Shown here piece by piece: positions 8,499 to 16,909 of a stretch of DNA of 44,973 bases. Made by a program: the position numbers and the translations under genes. Position 1 is the stretch's first letter, and each line of letters opens with the position of its first letter. Below the pieces are notes generated by a model that did no database searches, was not told the DNA's origin, and saw only the letters and a program-made list of their open reading frames with translations. The stretch comes from JBHGBM01 sp041946965 (GTDB lineage: Bacteria > Acidobacteriota > Terriglobia > Bryobacterales > Bryobacteraceae), in assembly GCA_041946965.1 (NCBI GenBank), contig JBHGBM010000041.1, positions 1-44,973 on the forward strand, given 5' to 3'.

Positions 8499-10634
8499 TT
8501 AACGAATCCGGAACAGCCGCACGCTCCCCGCTTCGCAGGCCGTTTCCAGGTTCCACTCGGCCGGCGCCACGGCCATTCGGGCGCCGAGCGGCGCCAGGCC
8601 CTCGTCTTCGGTCGGCGCCAGAATGTACTGAAAACCGGCCCGCGCCAGCGCCCGTGTCGCGGCCGGCCGCAGTTCCTCGGGCGCGCGGCGGGTAACCGCG
8701 GGCGCCGCGTCGAGCGTGCGCCACCGGCCGTCGGCCCCCCGGCCCAGGTACGTGAACGGCAAATGACGCAGCGGCGTGTGGGAGATCATGCCGGCCCCGT
8801 TCACCACCGTAAGCCCGCCGAAATCGATCTCCATGTATATCCCCGCCCGCGCCGGCTCCCAGGTGCGCCAGCGCGTGGCGAGATTGCCGTCCGCGGCGAG
8901 CGAGGCTTCCCAGCGATTCACGGAAGACGTGAGCGTCCACCCGCCCGGCCGCAGCGGTTCGTCGCCCCGGTACACGCGTAGTTCGTGAATGCACCACTCC
9001 ACAGGCGCGCCCGCTTCCAGCCGCACCCGGAGGGCGCGGAGGGGTTCGGCCGGCCACTGGCCCGCAACGTCGAAGAGCGGGTCGCGCCACTCGCCGGAGG
9101 TGCGCAGTGCGTCGAGCAGCCTGTCGGCGTCAGCCGAATGCCAGAACACCAGCGATTCGCGCCCGGTGAATGCGGAAGCCACGCTCATCAGGGCGAAAAT
9201 GCGCTCGCCGGGGCGTGTGCAGCCGTTCACCATGCGCGCCACCTTGTATTCGTCGAGCCGGTTGGAGAGATACTCCGCTTCGCTCTCCAGGCGCAGCGCG
9301 GCCTTCCAGGGCCACTCTTTCAATCGCCACGCCTGCGGGCTGTAGCGGCCCGCCACGGCGGGCCAGCAGAGCACGGCCTGCGCCAGCATCAGCGCCCAGA
9401 CGCCGGAGCGGGGCAGCGCCATGGCGAGCGCCAGCCACAGGAACGGCAGCGCGGGCATCAGGAAACGCGCGCCGATGTTCCAGAACCAGGGCAATGCGAG
9501 GGCGGCTCCGGCAAGCCACAACAGGCGCCCCGCCGGCCGGCGCAGCGCGAGCAGGCCCAACGGCAACAACAACAGCAGCGGTCCCACCAGGCCCTGCAAG
9601 CGCCAGCCGAAGGCGAGTTCGGCGGGCGCGTTCGCCAGTGTCACGCCTCCATATGTAGCCAGAGCCCGCGCCAGGATTCGCTCGGAGGCGACGTGGAAAT
9701 GGCCGTTGGGAAACCACCCGTTGAACAGCGGCGCGAACGGATTTTCCGCCAACAGAGTGTTGCGCAGCAGCCATGGAACCATCATGACCGCGCCTGCCGC
9801 GCACACCGCCACGGCGCCGCGCCGGCCCCGCCGGTTGAGCGCGTAGACCGCGGCAAGCGGCACGGTCACGATCCCGCTGAACTTCACGGCGTAGCAGAAC
9901 CCCGCCGCCACTCCCGCCAACGCATATTCGTCCCGCAGCAGCAGATAGAACGCCGCCACGGTGAAGAACACCAGCCCGGCATCGTTATATGACGATGTCC
10001 CGGCGACCCCCGCCACCGGCATGGCGAAGTACAGCACCCCGGCGGCCAGCCCCGCGCGGTCCGGCAGCCCGAGGCGGCGCGCCACATGCAGCATCAGCGC
10101 CGGAGTGGCGAGCAGGAACGCAAACTCCACCAGCTTGGCCGCGGAATGCCTCCCGAACGGAAACGCGAACAGGAACAGCATCTCGAGCCCCTGCGGCAGC
10201 ATTTCGAAAAAGCCCACGCGATCGGGGAAGCGTCCCAGCCGGGCATACTCGGAAACCAGCCCGAGATGATACGTGATGCCGTCGGGCGTGGACTCCGGCG
10301 CCAGCGCGTTCAGGGCATAGAACAGGCCGAAAGCAGTGAAGATCGCCGCGGCCAGCGCGCGCGTGACGCGGTCCGCCGGTTCCACCGCGGGCTCCGGTTC
10401 CGGTTTGCGGCCCAGCGCCGCCCAACCGGCCAGCGAGGCGATACCCGTGGCCGCGAAGGTCCACCGGTTCGCCGCGCCGGCGCACAGCAGCAGGAACACA
10501 ACCAGGCTCAGGGCGGCGGCGCCGGTTGCAAAAATCGTCGTCCGGGGCAGGGAACGGCGCAGCAGCACCGCGCCCAGCGCATACGCAGTCGCGATGCAAA
10601 ACAGGCCGCCAAATAGGACGAGCCCGAGTTCCAC
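8499..10634 (-). CDS. Large membrane glycosyltransferase-like protein (GT39/ArnT-like) with C-terminal discoidin-like domain
   Basis: The 711-residue protein has some 12 hydrophobic helices over residues 1-470. An acidic/polar loop after about residue 110 (ALAPESTPDGITYHLG) resembles the first periplasmic loop of polyprenyl-phosphate-sugar-dependent GT39/GT83 enzymes. The C-terminal part is soluble. Around residues 580-650, ADGNLATRWRTWE and MEIDFGG look like an F5/8 type C (discoidin) carbohydrate-binding fold. The likely role is transfer of a lipid-linked sugar to an outer-face acceptor; donor and acceptor are unknown. The ATG directly abuts the dinB stop (no gap), so the two are probably co-translated. 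Its stop lies 2 nt from the convergent CDF stop. It could also be a DUF2723- or DUF2029-type membrane protein. Confidence 0.68.
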   Translation of the reverse strand: MELGLVLFGGLFCIATAYALGAVLLRRSLPRTTIFATGAAALSLVVFLLLCAGAANRWTFAATGIASLAGWAALGRKPEPEPAVEPADRVTRALAAAIFTAFGLFYALNALAPESTPDGITYHLGLVSEYARLGRFPDRVGFFEMLPQGLEMLFLFAFPFGRHSAAKLVEFAFLLATPALMLHVARRLGLPDRAGLAAGVLYFAMPVAGVAGTSSYNDAGLVFFTVAAFYLLLRDEYALAGVAAGFCYAVKFSGIVTVPLAAVYALNRRGRRGAVAVCAAGAVMMVPWLLRNTLLAENPFAPLFNGWFPNGHFHVASERILARALATYGGVTLANAPAELAFGWRLQGLVGPLLLLLPLGLLALRRPAGRLLWLAGAALALPWFWNIGARFLMPALPFLWLALAMALPRSGVWALMLAQAVLCWPAVAGRYSPQAWRLKEWPWKAALRLESEAEYLSNRLDEYKVARMVNGCTRPGERIFALMSVASAFTGRESLVFWHSADADRLLDALRTSGEWRDPLFDVAGQWPAEPLRALRVRLEAGAPVEWCIHELRVYRGDEPLRPGGWTLTSSVNRWEASLAADGNLATRWRTWEPARAGIYMEIDFGGLTVVNGAGMISHTPLRHLPFTYLGRGADGRWRTLDAAPAVTRRAPEELRPAATRALARAGFQYILAPTEDEGLAPLGARMAVAPAEWNLETACEAGSVRLFRIR

Positions 10635-11867
10635 CTAGCGCCCTTTCCCCTTTCCCGGCAGCCCCGCCGGATTCTCATGCGTACGTTCGCGGAAACCGCC
10701 CTTCAGCCCCGTGGCGAGCGACACGGCCGATTCGCCGTACTTGTCGCGCAGCCGGTCCACGGCGGAGAGCGCCTGTTTCCAGCGCACCTCGCGGCCGTCG
10801 TCGAGCAGGCTCATCTGCCCTTCCGCAGCGCCAAACCCGGAGGCGTGCACGCCCAGCAGCCGCACGCGCGCGCCGCGCTTCCAGTTGGCGTGGAACAGCC
10901 GCCGGGCTTCCTCCAGAATCACCGTGTCAATCTGCGTGCCGGCATCTAGCGAACGCGCCCTGGTGATGGTGCTGAAATCCGAATACCGCAGCTTGAGCTG
11001 AATGGTGCGCGCGAAGAACCCGTGTTCCCGCAGCCGGCGCGCCACCATCTCGCACAGCCGCGCGAGCGTGGAATCGAGCAGCTCGAGGTCGGCGGTGTCC
11101 TGGGGGAAGGTGTGCTCGTGGCTGATGGACTTCGCGGCGGCGTCTTCGCCGATCTCGCCGTCGAACCATCCACCGCTATCGAGCCCGTGCGCCTTCCCGG
11201 CCAGGGCCAGCCCCCACTTTCCGAAGCGCTCCTCGAGGTACTTCTCGCTGAAACGCGCCAGGTCGCCCACTTTGTGGATGCCGAGCGCGTTCAGGTTCTT
11301 CTCCGTCACCCTGCCGACCCCTGGAATCCGGCGCACGTCCAGCGGCGCCAGAAACCGCGCCTCGCGTCCGGGCACGACGTACAGAATCCCGTTCGGCTTG
11401 GCCTGGTCCGAGCAGACCTTCGCCACCAAGCGGGAGCACGCGATGCCGATGGAACAGTCGAGCCCGGTAGCGCTTTTCATGGCTTCGTGCAGAAGGTGCG
11501 CCGCCCGCAACGGCGGACCGTACAGGCGCTCGGTGCCGGTCATGTCGAGATAGGCTTCGTCGATGGACGCCATTTCCACCAGTGGCGAGAACCGCTGGAG
11601 CACCTCGAACACCTTCTGCGAGCATTCGCGGTAGCGCTCGGGACGCCCGTCCACGAAGATCGCCTGCGGGCAAAGCTTGTACGCGGTGCGCAGGGGCATG
11701 GCGGAGTGCACGCCGAACTTGCGCGCCGCGTAGGAAGCCGCCGAGACCACGCCCCGTTCGTCCGGGCGCCCGCCCACCACCACCGGCTTACCTTTGAGCG
11801 AGGGATCGTAGAGCTCTTCCACCGATACGAAAAACGCATCCATATCGACGTGGAAGAAGGTCTTCAT
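10635..11867 (-). CDS. dinB: DNA polymerase IV (Y-family translesion polymerase)
   Basis: The 410-residue protein copies damaged DNA with low fidelity. The catalytic acidic residues are in FHVDMDAFFVSVE (D8) and SIDEAYLDMT (D103, E104). GRPDERGVVSAASYAARKFG is the conserved finger motif, and the helix-hairpin-helix region is IPGVGRVTEKNLNALGI. The little-finger domain covers about 240-350. GQMSLLDD near residue 360 resembles the beta-clamp binding motif. It follows the DUF1080 gene by 16 nt and abuts the next gene without a gap, so it appears embedded in a longer transcription unit and not in a stand-alone SOS unit. No LexA-type operator was recognised upstream. Confidence 0.95.
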   Translation of the reverse strand: MKTFFHVDMDAFFVSVEELYDPSLKGKPVVVGGRPDERGVVSAASYAARKFGVHSAMPLRTAYKLCPQAIFVDGRPERYRECSQKVFEVLQRFSPLVEMASIDEAYLDMTGTERLYGPPLRAAHLLHEAMKSATGLDCSIGIACSRLVAKVCSDQAKPNGILYVVPGREARFLAPLDVRRIPGVGRVTEKNLNALGIHKVGDLARFSEKYLEERFGKWGLALAGKAHGLDSGGWFDGEIGEDAAAKSISHEHTFPQDTADLELLDSTLARLCEMVARRLREHGFFARTIQLKLRYSDFSTITRARSLDAGTQIDTVILEEARRLFHANWKRGARVRLLGVHASGFGAAEGQMSLLDDGREVRWKQALSAVDRLRDKYGESAVSLATGLKGGFRERTHENPAGLPGKGKGR

Positions 11868-11883
11868 CCGCGGCCAAATAAAT

Positions 11884-12519
11884 CTACCGCCGCGAAAGGT
11901 CGCGGATATACAGGTCCTTGAACCGCATGTTGCCCTGGCCGCCGGAGTGAAGCTGAAGCGCGATGCCTCCGTCGAAGGAGCGCGGCGCGGGATCGGTGAA
12001 GTCCACCACCCACACGCCGTTCAGCCGCGCGCGATAGCGGTTTCCCTCGACGATCAGCAGGTAATCGTTCCAATCGTTCGGCTTCATTACGAACTCGTTC
12101 TCGGGCGAGGGCCACACGATCCACTGCCGCCCGTCGCCGTAGATGCCGCCGGTATGGTTGCCGGGATGCGGGTCGATCTCGAATTGCAGGCCTTGGGTGA
12201 TCGTCGCCGTGCCGGGCTTGAACTCGGCGTGGAAGAAGACGCCGCTGTTGCCTTCCGCTTCGCACTTGAAGCGCAGCGTCATCTCGAAATCCTTGTAGTT
12301 CTTCGCGGTCTTCAGATACCCGTATTCCTTGCTCACGCCCTGTCCGTGAATCGTGCCGTCCTCCACGGTCCACTTCTCGTTGCCCACCAGAACCCAGCCG
12401 GTCAGGTCCTTGCCGTTGAAGAGCGATTCCCAACCTTCGCTGTAAGGCTTGGGGCGCTCACGCTGCTGCTGCGGGAAAGTGGCGAGGGCCATCGCGAGGC
12501 CCAAAACGATGATGCGCAT
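11884..12519 (-). CDS. Exported DUF1080 (3-keto-disaccharide hydrolase-like) protein
   Basis: The 211-residue protein starts with a Sec signal (MRIIVLGLAMALATFPQQ). The rest is a concanavalin-like jelly roll of the DUF1080/3-keto-disaccharide hydrolase family: SLFNGKDLTGWVL, GTIHGQGVSKEYGYL, DFEMTLRFKCEAEGNSGVFF, NDWNDYLLIVEGN and GGIALQLHSGGQ. Family members act on 3-keto-glycosides or bind carbohydrate at the cell surface. Two start codons are possible. The ATG at 12525 overlaps the glmM stop (ATGA), but AAGGAG sits 7 nt before the ATG at 12519, so the latter is preferred. Its place directly behind glmM in a c-di-AMP operon is unusual. Confidence 0.88.
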   Translation of the reverse strand: MRIIVLGLAMALATFPQQQRERPKPYSEGWESLFNGKDLTGWVLVGNEKWTVEDGTIHGQGVSKEYGYLKTAKNYKDFEMTLRFKCEAEGNSGVFFHAEFKPGTATITQGLQFEIDPHPGNHTGGIYGDGRQWIVWPSPENEFVMKPNDWNDYLLIVEGNRYRARLNGVWVVDFTDPAPRSFDGGIALQLHSGGQGNMRFKDLYIRDLSRR

Positions 12520-12521
12520 GT

Positions 12522-13868
12522 TCATTCTCCTTCTTGCGGAATTCCGATTTCGCGTTCTATAGCCGCGGCGATGCGGGCGCTGCACTCCTCAACCTCACCC
12601 AGGCTGGGGCCTTCCACCATCACGCGCGCCAGCGGCTCGGTGCCCGAGTACCGCACCAGCACGCGCCCGCCGCCCGTCTCGCACCGGCGCATGGCCTGGA
12701 CCACCTCGGGGATGCCGTGCAGCGGCTTCTTCTCGCGAACCCTGACGTTGACGAGCTTCTGCGGATAGATGACCAGCCCTTCGGCAAGCTGGTCCAGCGT
12801 CTTGCCCGATGTAACGGCGATCTCCAGCACCCGCAACGCGGTCAGCAGCCCGTCGCCCGTGGTGGCCCATTCGCGGAAAATCACGTGCCCTGACTGCTCG
12901 CCGCCCAACATGGCCCCGGAGTGCACCATCTCCTCCAACACGTACTTGTCGCCCACGGGGGTGCGGACCATGCGTACGCCTTCCTGCGCCAGCGCGCGCT
13001 CGAGCCCCAGGTTGGACATCACCGTCGCTACCACGAGGTCGCCGGGCAGCTTGCCCGCTGCTTTCAGCGCGCGCGCGGCGATCAGCATCACCGCGTCGCC
13101 GTCGACCACGCGTCCTGAGGGCGCGATGAACATGGCGCGGTCCGCGTCGCCGTCGAACGCGATGCCCGCATCCGCCCGGCGCCGGAGCACGCTTTCCCGC
13201 AGTCCCTCCAGGTGCAGCGCGCCGCAATCCAGGTTGATGTTGCGGCCGTCGGGAGCGCAGTTCAACCTCGTTACGTCCGCGCCGAGGCGGCCGAAGAGGT
13301 CGGGGCCGAGCTGGCAGGCGGCTCCGTTGCCGGCATCCAGCACGACCTTCAAGCCGTTGAAGCGCGATCCCGCCGTGGAGGCGAGATACGCCAGATACGC
13401 TTCGTCCAGCCCGGGTTCCGCCTCCAGGCGCCGCCGCTCCGGCTTCAGCTCCGCCTCGCGCAGCCGGAAGATCTCCTGTTCGATGGCGTGCTCTTCCTCG
13501 TCAGGCAGCTTGAACCCGGAGTGGCCGAACACCTTGATGCCGTTGTCGCGATACGGATTGTGGGAGGCCGAAATCATCACGCCCGCCGCGAACGGTCCGG
13601 TGCGGGTCAGATAGGCTACGCCCGGCGTGGTCACGACGCCCGCGTCCCGCACGGTCACGCCTCGTTCGGCGAGTCCGCCCGCCACATGTTCCGCGATCTG
13701 GGTCCCGGATTCGCGCGTGTCCCGGCCGATCAGCACCGCTGGCGCCTGCCCGCGCGAACGCAGGTCGGCGCCCAGCGCCAGCCCGAACGCGAACACGGTT
13801 TCCGGATCCAGGGGATATTCGCCCGCCACGCCGCGTATGCCGTCTGTTCCGAAGAGGTCCTTGGCCAT
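12522..13868 (-). CDS. glmM: Phosphoglucosamine mutase
   Basis: The 448-residue protein interconverts glucosamine-6-phosphate and glucosamine-1-phosphate on the route to UDP-GlcNAc, peptidoglycan and LPS. FGTDGIRG lies at the N-terminus. ISASHNPYRDNGIKVFG carries the phosphorylated S102. FDGDADRAMF is the metal loop, and RYSGTEPLARVM is the C-terminal phosphate-binding motif. Length and motif positions match GlmM. The frame continues upstream to 14486, but that stretch is the shadow of cdaR; MAKDLFG at 13868 shares one base with the cdaR stop (TAATG). The order cdaA-cdaR-glmM is conserved in many bacteria, and GlmM is known in some to bind and inhibit CdaA. Confidence 0.97.
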   Translation of the reverse strand: MAKDLFGTDGIRGVAGEYPLDPETVFAFGLALGADLRSRGQAPAVLIGRDTRESGTQIAEHVAGGLAERGVTVRDAGVVTTPGVAYLTRTGPFAAGVMISASHNPYRDNGIKVFGHSGFKLPDEEEHAIEQEIFRLREAELKPERRRLEAEPGLDEAYLAYLASTAGSRFNGLKVVLDAGNGAACQLGPDLFGRLGADVTRLNCAPDGRNINLDCGALHLEGLRESVLRRRADAGIAFDGDADRAMFIAPSGRVVDGDAVMLIAARALKAAGKLPGDLVVATVMSNLGLERALAQEGVRMVRTPVGDKYVLEEMVHSGAMLGGEQSGHVIFREWATTGDGLLTALRVLEIAVTSGKTLDQLAEGLVIYPQKLVNVRVREKKPLHGIPEVVQAMRRCETGGGRVLVRYSGTEPLARVMVEGPSLGEVEECSARIAAAIEREIGIPQEGE

Positions 13869-14536
13869 TATTTCCTTTTCATCTGTACGGAAACCTTCAC
13901 CTGCGAATCTCCGGCGAAGCGCACCTGCGGATCTCCCAGGAACGTGTTCACGATGTAGTCGCGCGAGCCCTCCAGCCTGGCCGTATCGATGGGATCCGTC
14001 ACCACCGCGTCCACGCCGTTCACGCGGCTCTGCGGACCGACGATGCGGAGAGCCGGAGGCGTCACCGTGTAGCCGGAGACTTCGTAATCCGCCCGGGGCG
14101 CGGGCGCGAACCGCACCCGGACGGGCACGGTCCGGTAGGCGCGCGGTTCGAAGTCCAGCCGGATCTGCGAGGGGATGGCGCGCAACAGCCGGATCCCGCG
14201 TGGCAGACGCACGTCGCCCGGCCGGATGCTGAAAGTCTGCTCGCCCGGACGCACCCGCGACATATCCAGCACCACAGCGTAACGGCTGGCTTGCGGGCCG
14301 GCCCGCAGCTCGCCGTACGGGCCGCGCACTTCCAGATACACGGATTCCACCACGTCCGAGCTGATTTCGATTCCCGCCGGCAGGTCCTTGTACTCCACCG
14401 GCACCAGGACGAAGCTGGAGAGCTCCGGCTCGCTGGCCACCAGTCCCCACAGAATCACCGCGATAGAGAGCGCCACCAGCTTCCACCAGAAGTCGGTGAA
14501 CACGAACCGGAGAGCGCGCATCAGCGGGGACTTCAC
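13868..14536 (-). CDS. cdaR: YbbR-domain protein, CdaA regulator CdaR
   Basis: The 222-residue protein has one N-terminal membrane helix (KLVALSIAVILWGLVAS, about residues 19-35), which puts the rest outside the membrane. Two YbbR-like repeats follow, about 38-125 and 130-218, with VPVEYKDLPAGIEI and VPVRVRFAPAPRADYEVSGY marking their beginnings. CdaR binds CdaA and modulates c-di-AMP synthesis in Firmicutes. Canonical CdaR often has three or four YbbR repeats, so this is a short form. Its ATG overlaps the cdaA stop by 4 bp (ATGA) and its stop shares a base with the glmM start. The tight coupling supports the assignment despite weak sequence conservation. Confidence 0.87.
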   Translation of the reverse strand: MKSPLMRALRFVFTDFWWKLVALSIAVILWGLVASEPELSSFVLVPVEYKDLPAGIEISSDVVESVYLEVRGPYGELRAGPQASRYAVVLDMSRVRPGEQTFSIRPGDVRLPRGIRLLRAIPSQIRLDFEPRAYRTVPVRVRFAPAPRADYEVSGYTVTPPALRIVGPQSRVNGVDAVVTDPIDTARLEGSRDYIVNTFLGDPQVRFAGDSQVKVSVQMKRK

Positions 14537-15387
14537 TGCGGTTTCACCTTTTGCGACGGGCTCTCCTGGGCCATCGGGATGTCGGCGGGCTGCTCCTCTT
14601 CCAGGTGCGGGCCGGGGCGGTGCGCGCCGAAATGCGCATTGATGCGTTCGTCCACTTCACTGATGGTGAGCCCCTGCTCCATCTCTCCGAACGCGGCCAC
14701 GGAGATGCGGCCTGTTACTTCGGAGACCACCAGGGAAAGGCAATCGGTCTCTTCCGTAATGCCGATGGCGGCGCGGTGCCGCGTGCCGAGCTTCGAGGAG
14801 AGCGCCGGGTTGGTGCTCAGCGGCAGAAAGCAGGCCGCCGCCGCCAGGACCTTCTTCTGCACGATCACCGCGCCGTCGTGCAGCGCGCCGCCGGGCTGGA
14901 AGATGGCCAGCAGCAGGTCGCGCGACAGATGCGCGTCCATGCGCACGCCGCTTTCCACGAACGTGCGCAGCCCGATATCGCGCTCCATGACGATGAGCGC
15001 GCCGATCTTCTCCTGCGAAAGCCGCGCCAGCGCCAGCAGGATTTCGTCGCTCGATTCGGGCCGCCGGAAGCCTCGCGCCAGCCAGCGCTTGCGGCCCATG
15101 CGGGCCAGCGTGCGCCGGATTTCCGATTGAAACAGCACAATCACCGCCAGCGCGATGTACGGGACGATGTAGGAGAGCAATGTCCGCAGCACCTCCAGGC
15201 CGGCCCAAAGCGAAGCGGCGTACAGCCCCACCATCATCAGGATGCCCAGCAGGATGTGGCCCGCGCGCGTGCCGCGGACGATAGAGAGCGCCTGGTAGAT
15301 AAGAAAGCCGACAACCAGGATGTCGATGACCCCGGTAAGGGTCAGGTTCGGCAGCGGCAGGGTGAGTTGCGACAGGGGCAACGGCAT
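14533..15387 (-). CDS. cdaA: Diadenylate cyclase CdaA (c-di-AMP synthase)
   Basis: The 284-residue protein makes c-di-AMP from two ATP. Three membrane helices lie in residues about 15-88 (VIDILVVGFLIYQAL, HILLGILMMVGLYAASLWAG, YIVPYIALAVIVLFQ). The DisA_N catalytic domain covers about 90-245. The catalytic motifs are D171-G-A in GGALHDGAVIV and R203-H-R in LGTRHRAAIGITEETD; both are intact. A proline-rich tail of about 30 residues follows. It is the first gene of the run cdaA-cdaR-glmM, overlapping cdaR by 4 bp. No Shine-Dalgarno site is evident before the ATG. c-di-AMP usually controls potassium and osmolyte balance and wall homeostasis. Confidence 0.96.
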   Translation of the reverse strand: MPLPLSQLTLPLPNLTLTGVIDILVVGFLIYQALSIVRGTRAGHILLGILMMVGLYAASLWAGLEVLRTLLSYIVPYIALAVIVLFQSEIRRTLARMGRKRWLARGFRRPESSDEILLALARLSQEKIGALIVMERDIGLRTFVESGVRMDAHLSRDLLLAIFQPGGALHDGAVIVQKKVLAAAACFLPLSTNPALSSKLGTRHRAAIGITEETDCLSLVVSEVTGRISVAAFGEMEQGLTISEVDERINAHFGAHRPGPHLEEEQPADIPMAQESPSQKVKPQ

Positions 15388-15456
15388 CGGCTGGCTCTCA
15401 CGAACGGCATCACTGGCCCAGCCTCATATCTTAGCGCACCGGCCGCACTCCGGAAC

Positions 15457-16821
15457 TCAGTACTCCCTGTCGGTGAGGATGCCCGGCTGCGGCACCGGAT
15501 ACTTTCCGTCTGCCCCCAGTTGGAGCGGCGCGGGTCCGTCCAGAGTGAGCTTATCCACCCCGGGCGCGAACTCATGCGGGCAGTTGAGGATCTCGTCGAA
15601 AGTCACGATTCGGCCCGTGTGCGCGGCCATGCGGCCCATCGACGCCACCAGGCTCGCCTCGGCGCCGCGCTTCACCTCGTTGTAGGGCTTGTCATTGCGG
15701 ATGGCGTCCAGCAGGTCGTCCCACTCGTACTGGTAGGGGGTCGTCTCCGGCTGCGGGAAGGCCCACACCAGGTTCGGGTCGGGCGGCAGAGGCAGTTCCT
15801 TGCGCGAGCTCACGCGCGGCATCTTCTGGCCCTTGTAGATGCGCGTGATGCCGGGCGTATGGGCGAGCGTGGAAATCACCGCCGAGCCCTTGGAGCCGTG
15901 GGCGTAGCTGGCGAACTCGTCGCGGCAGCCCTTCATGTTGCGGCCGTCGAAGAAGAGCCTGGCGCCGTCGGGGTAGGTGTACTGCACCGAGTAGGTGTCG
16001 AAGTTCTGGTCCAGCGAATCGCCGCGGTAGTGGCGTCCGCCCACCGCGTGCGCCTCCACCGGCCAGGCGCCCTTCATCCAACTGCACTCGTCGATCTGGT
16101 GGATGTAGTAGTCGCTGAAGACGCCGCCGCTGGCCCACAGGAAAGCGTGGAACCTCTGGATCTGATACATCAGCTCGCTGATGCCCGCGGGTTTCGGCGG
16201 GGCCGTTCCGCCGCCCTGTCCCATGCGGTAGCCGCGCATGGCGATGATCTCGCCGATGGCGCCGTCCCGAATGCGTTTGAGCAGTTCCTGCCGGGCGCGG
16301 CAGTGCCGCACCATCAGTCCCACGCCCGCCTTGAGATTCCTCTGGTCGGCGAGTTGGGCCAGCTTCAGCATCTTCACCGTAGTGGGGCCGTCCACAGTCA
16401 CGGGCTTCTCCATGAAGGTGTGCAGCCCCTTGTCCAGCGCGTAGCTGAAATGCACCCAGCGGAACGCGGGAGGCGTGCCCAGAATCACCACGTCGCCCGG
16501 CCTGAGAGCATCCATCGCATGGCGGTACGCGTCGAAGCCGAGCATGCGCCGCTCCGGGGGCACGTCTACCTGCGCGCCGAATTGCGACTTCAGCTTGTCG
16601 TAGCTGCTGTTGAGTTTGGCCGGAAAGACGTCCGCCATGGCGACGAGCTTGGTCGGGCCGTTCTTCACCGACAGCGCGTTCGCCGCCGCTCCGGTGCCCC
16701 GGCCGCCGCAGCCCACCAGCGTGATCTGGACCGTATTGTTCTCCGCCGCGTGCACGTGCGGAAGCGCCACCCCCGCCAGCGCGGAAGTCGCGAGGAACTG
16801 TCTGCGCGAACCCGAATTCAT
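15457..16821 (-). CDS. Tat-exported Gfo/Idh/MocA family oxidoreductase
   Basis: The 454-residue protein begins with a Tat signal (GSRRQFLATSALAG then a hydrophobic stretch). The Rossmann fold starts at about residue 31 with ITLVGCGGRGTGAAANAL. FMEKPVTVDG has the conserved E138-K-P140 found in NAD(P)-dependent sugar oxidoreductases of this family. The long C-terminal part is the GFO_IDH_MocA_C2-like beta sheet typical of exported members. Substrates are probably sugars or glycosides outside the cytoplasm. A good ribosome site (GGGAGAG) lies 5 nt before the ATG. It lies downstream of the Oar-like receptor on the same strand with an 88-nt gap. Exact substrate unknown. Confidence 0.92.
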   Translation of the reverse strand: MNSGSRRQFLATSALAGVALPHVHAAENNTVQITLVGCGGRGTGAAANALSVKNGPTKLVAMADVFPAKLNSSYDKLKSQFGAQVDVPPERRMLGFDAYRHAMDALRPGDVVILGTPPAFRWVHFSYALDKGLHTFMEKPVTVDGPTTVKMLKLAQLADQRNLKAGVGLMVRHCRARQELLKRIRDGAIGEIIAMRGYRMGQGGGTAPPKPAGISELMYQIQRFHAFLWASGGVFSDYYIHQIDECSWMKGAWPVEAHAVGGRHYRGDSLDQNFDTYSVQYTYPDGARLFFDGRNMKGCRDEFASYAHGSKGSAVISTLAHTPGITRIYKGQKMPRVSSRKELPLPPDPNLVWAFPQPETTPYQYEWDDLLDAIRNDKPYNEVKRGAEASLVASMGRMAAHTGRIVTFDEILNCPHEFAPGVDKLTLDGPAPLQLGADGKYPVPQPGILTDREY

Positions 16822-16909
16822 TGGGTCTCTCCCTTCACATCTGGTCTAGCTTACCCCAAAACCGGGGAGAGGCGGGACGAGGGAGCGCCCGCCCGGCACG
16901 GCGTGCCCG

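Noticed and set aside
13869..14486. Upstream extension of glmM
   Set aside because: It is cdaR read in another frame; the family start MAKDLFGTDG is at 13868.
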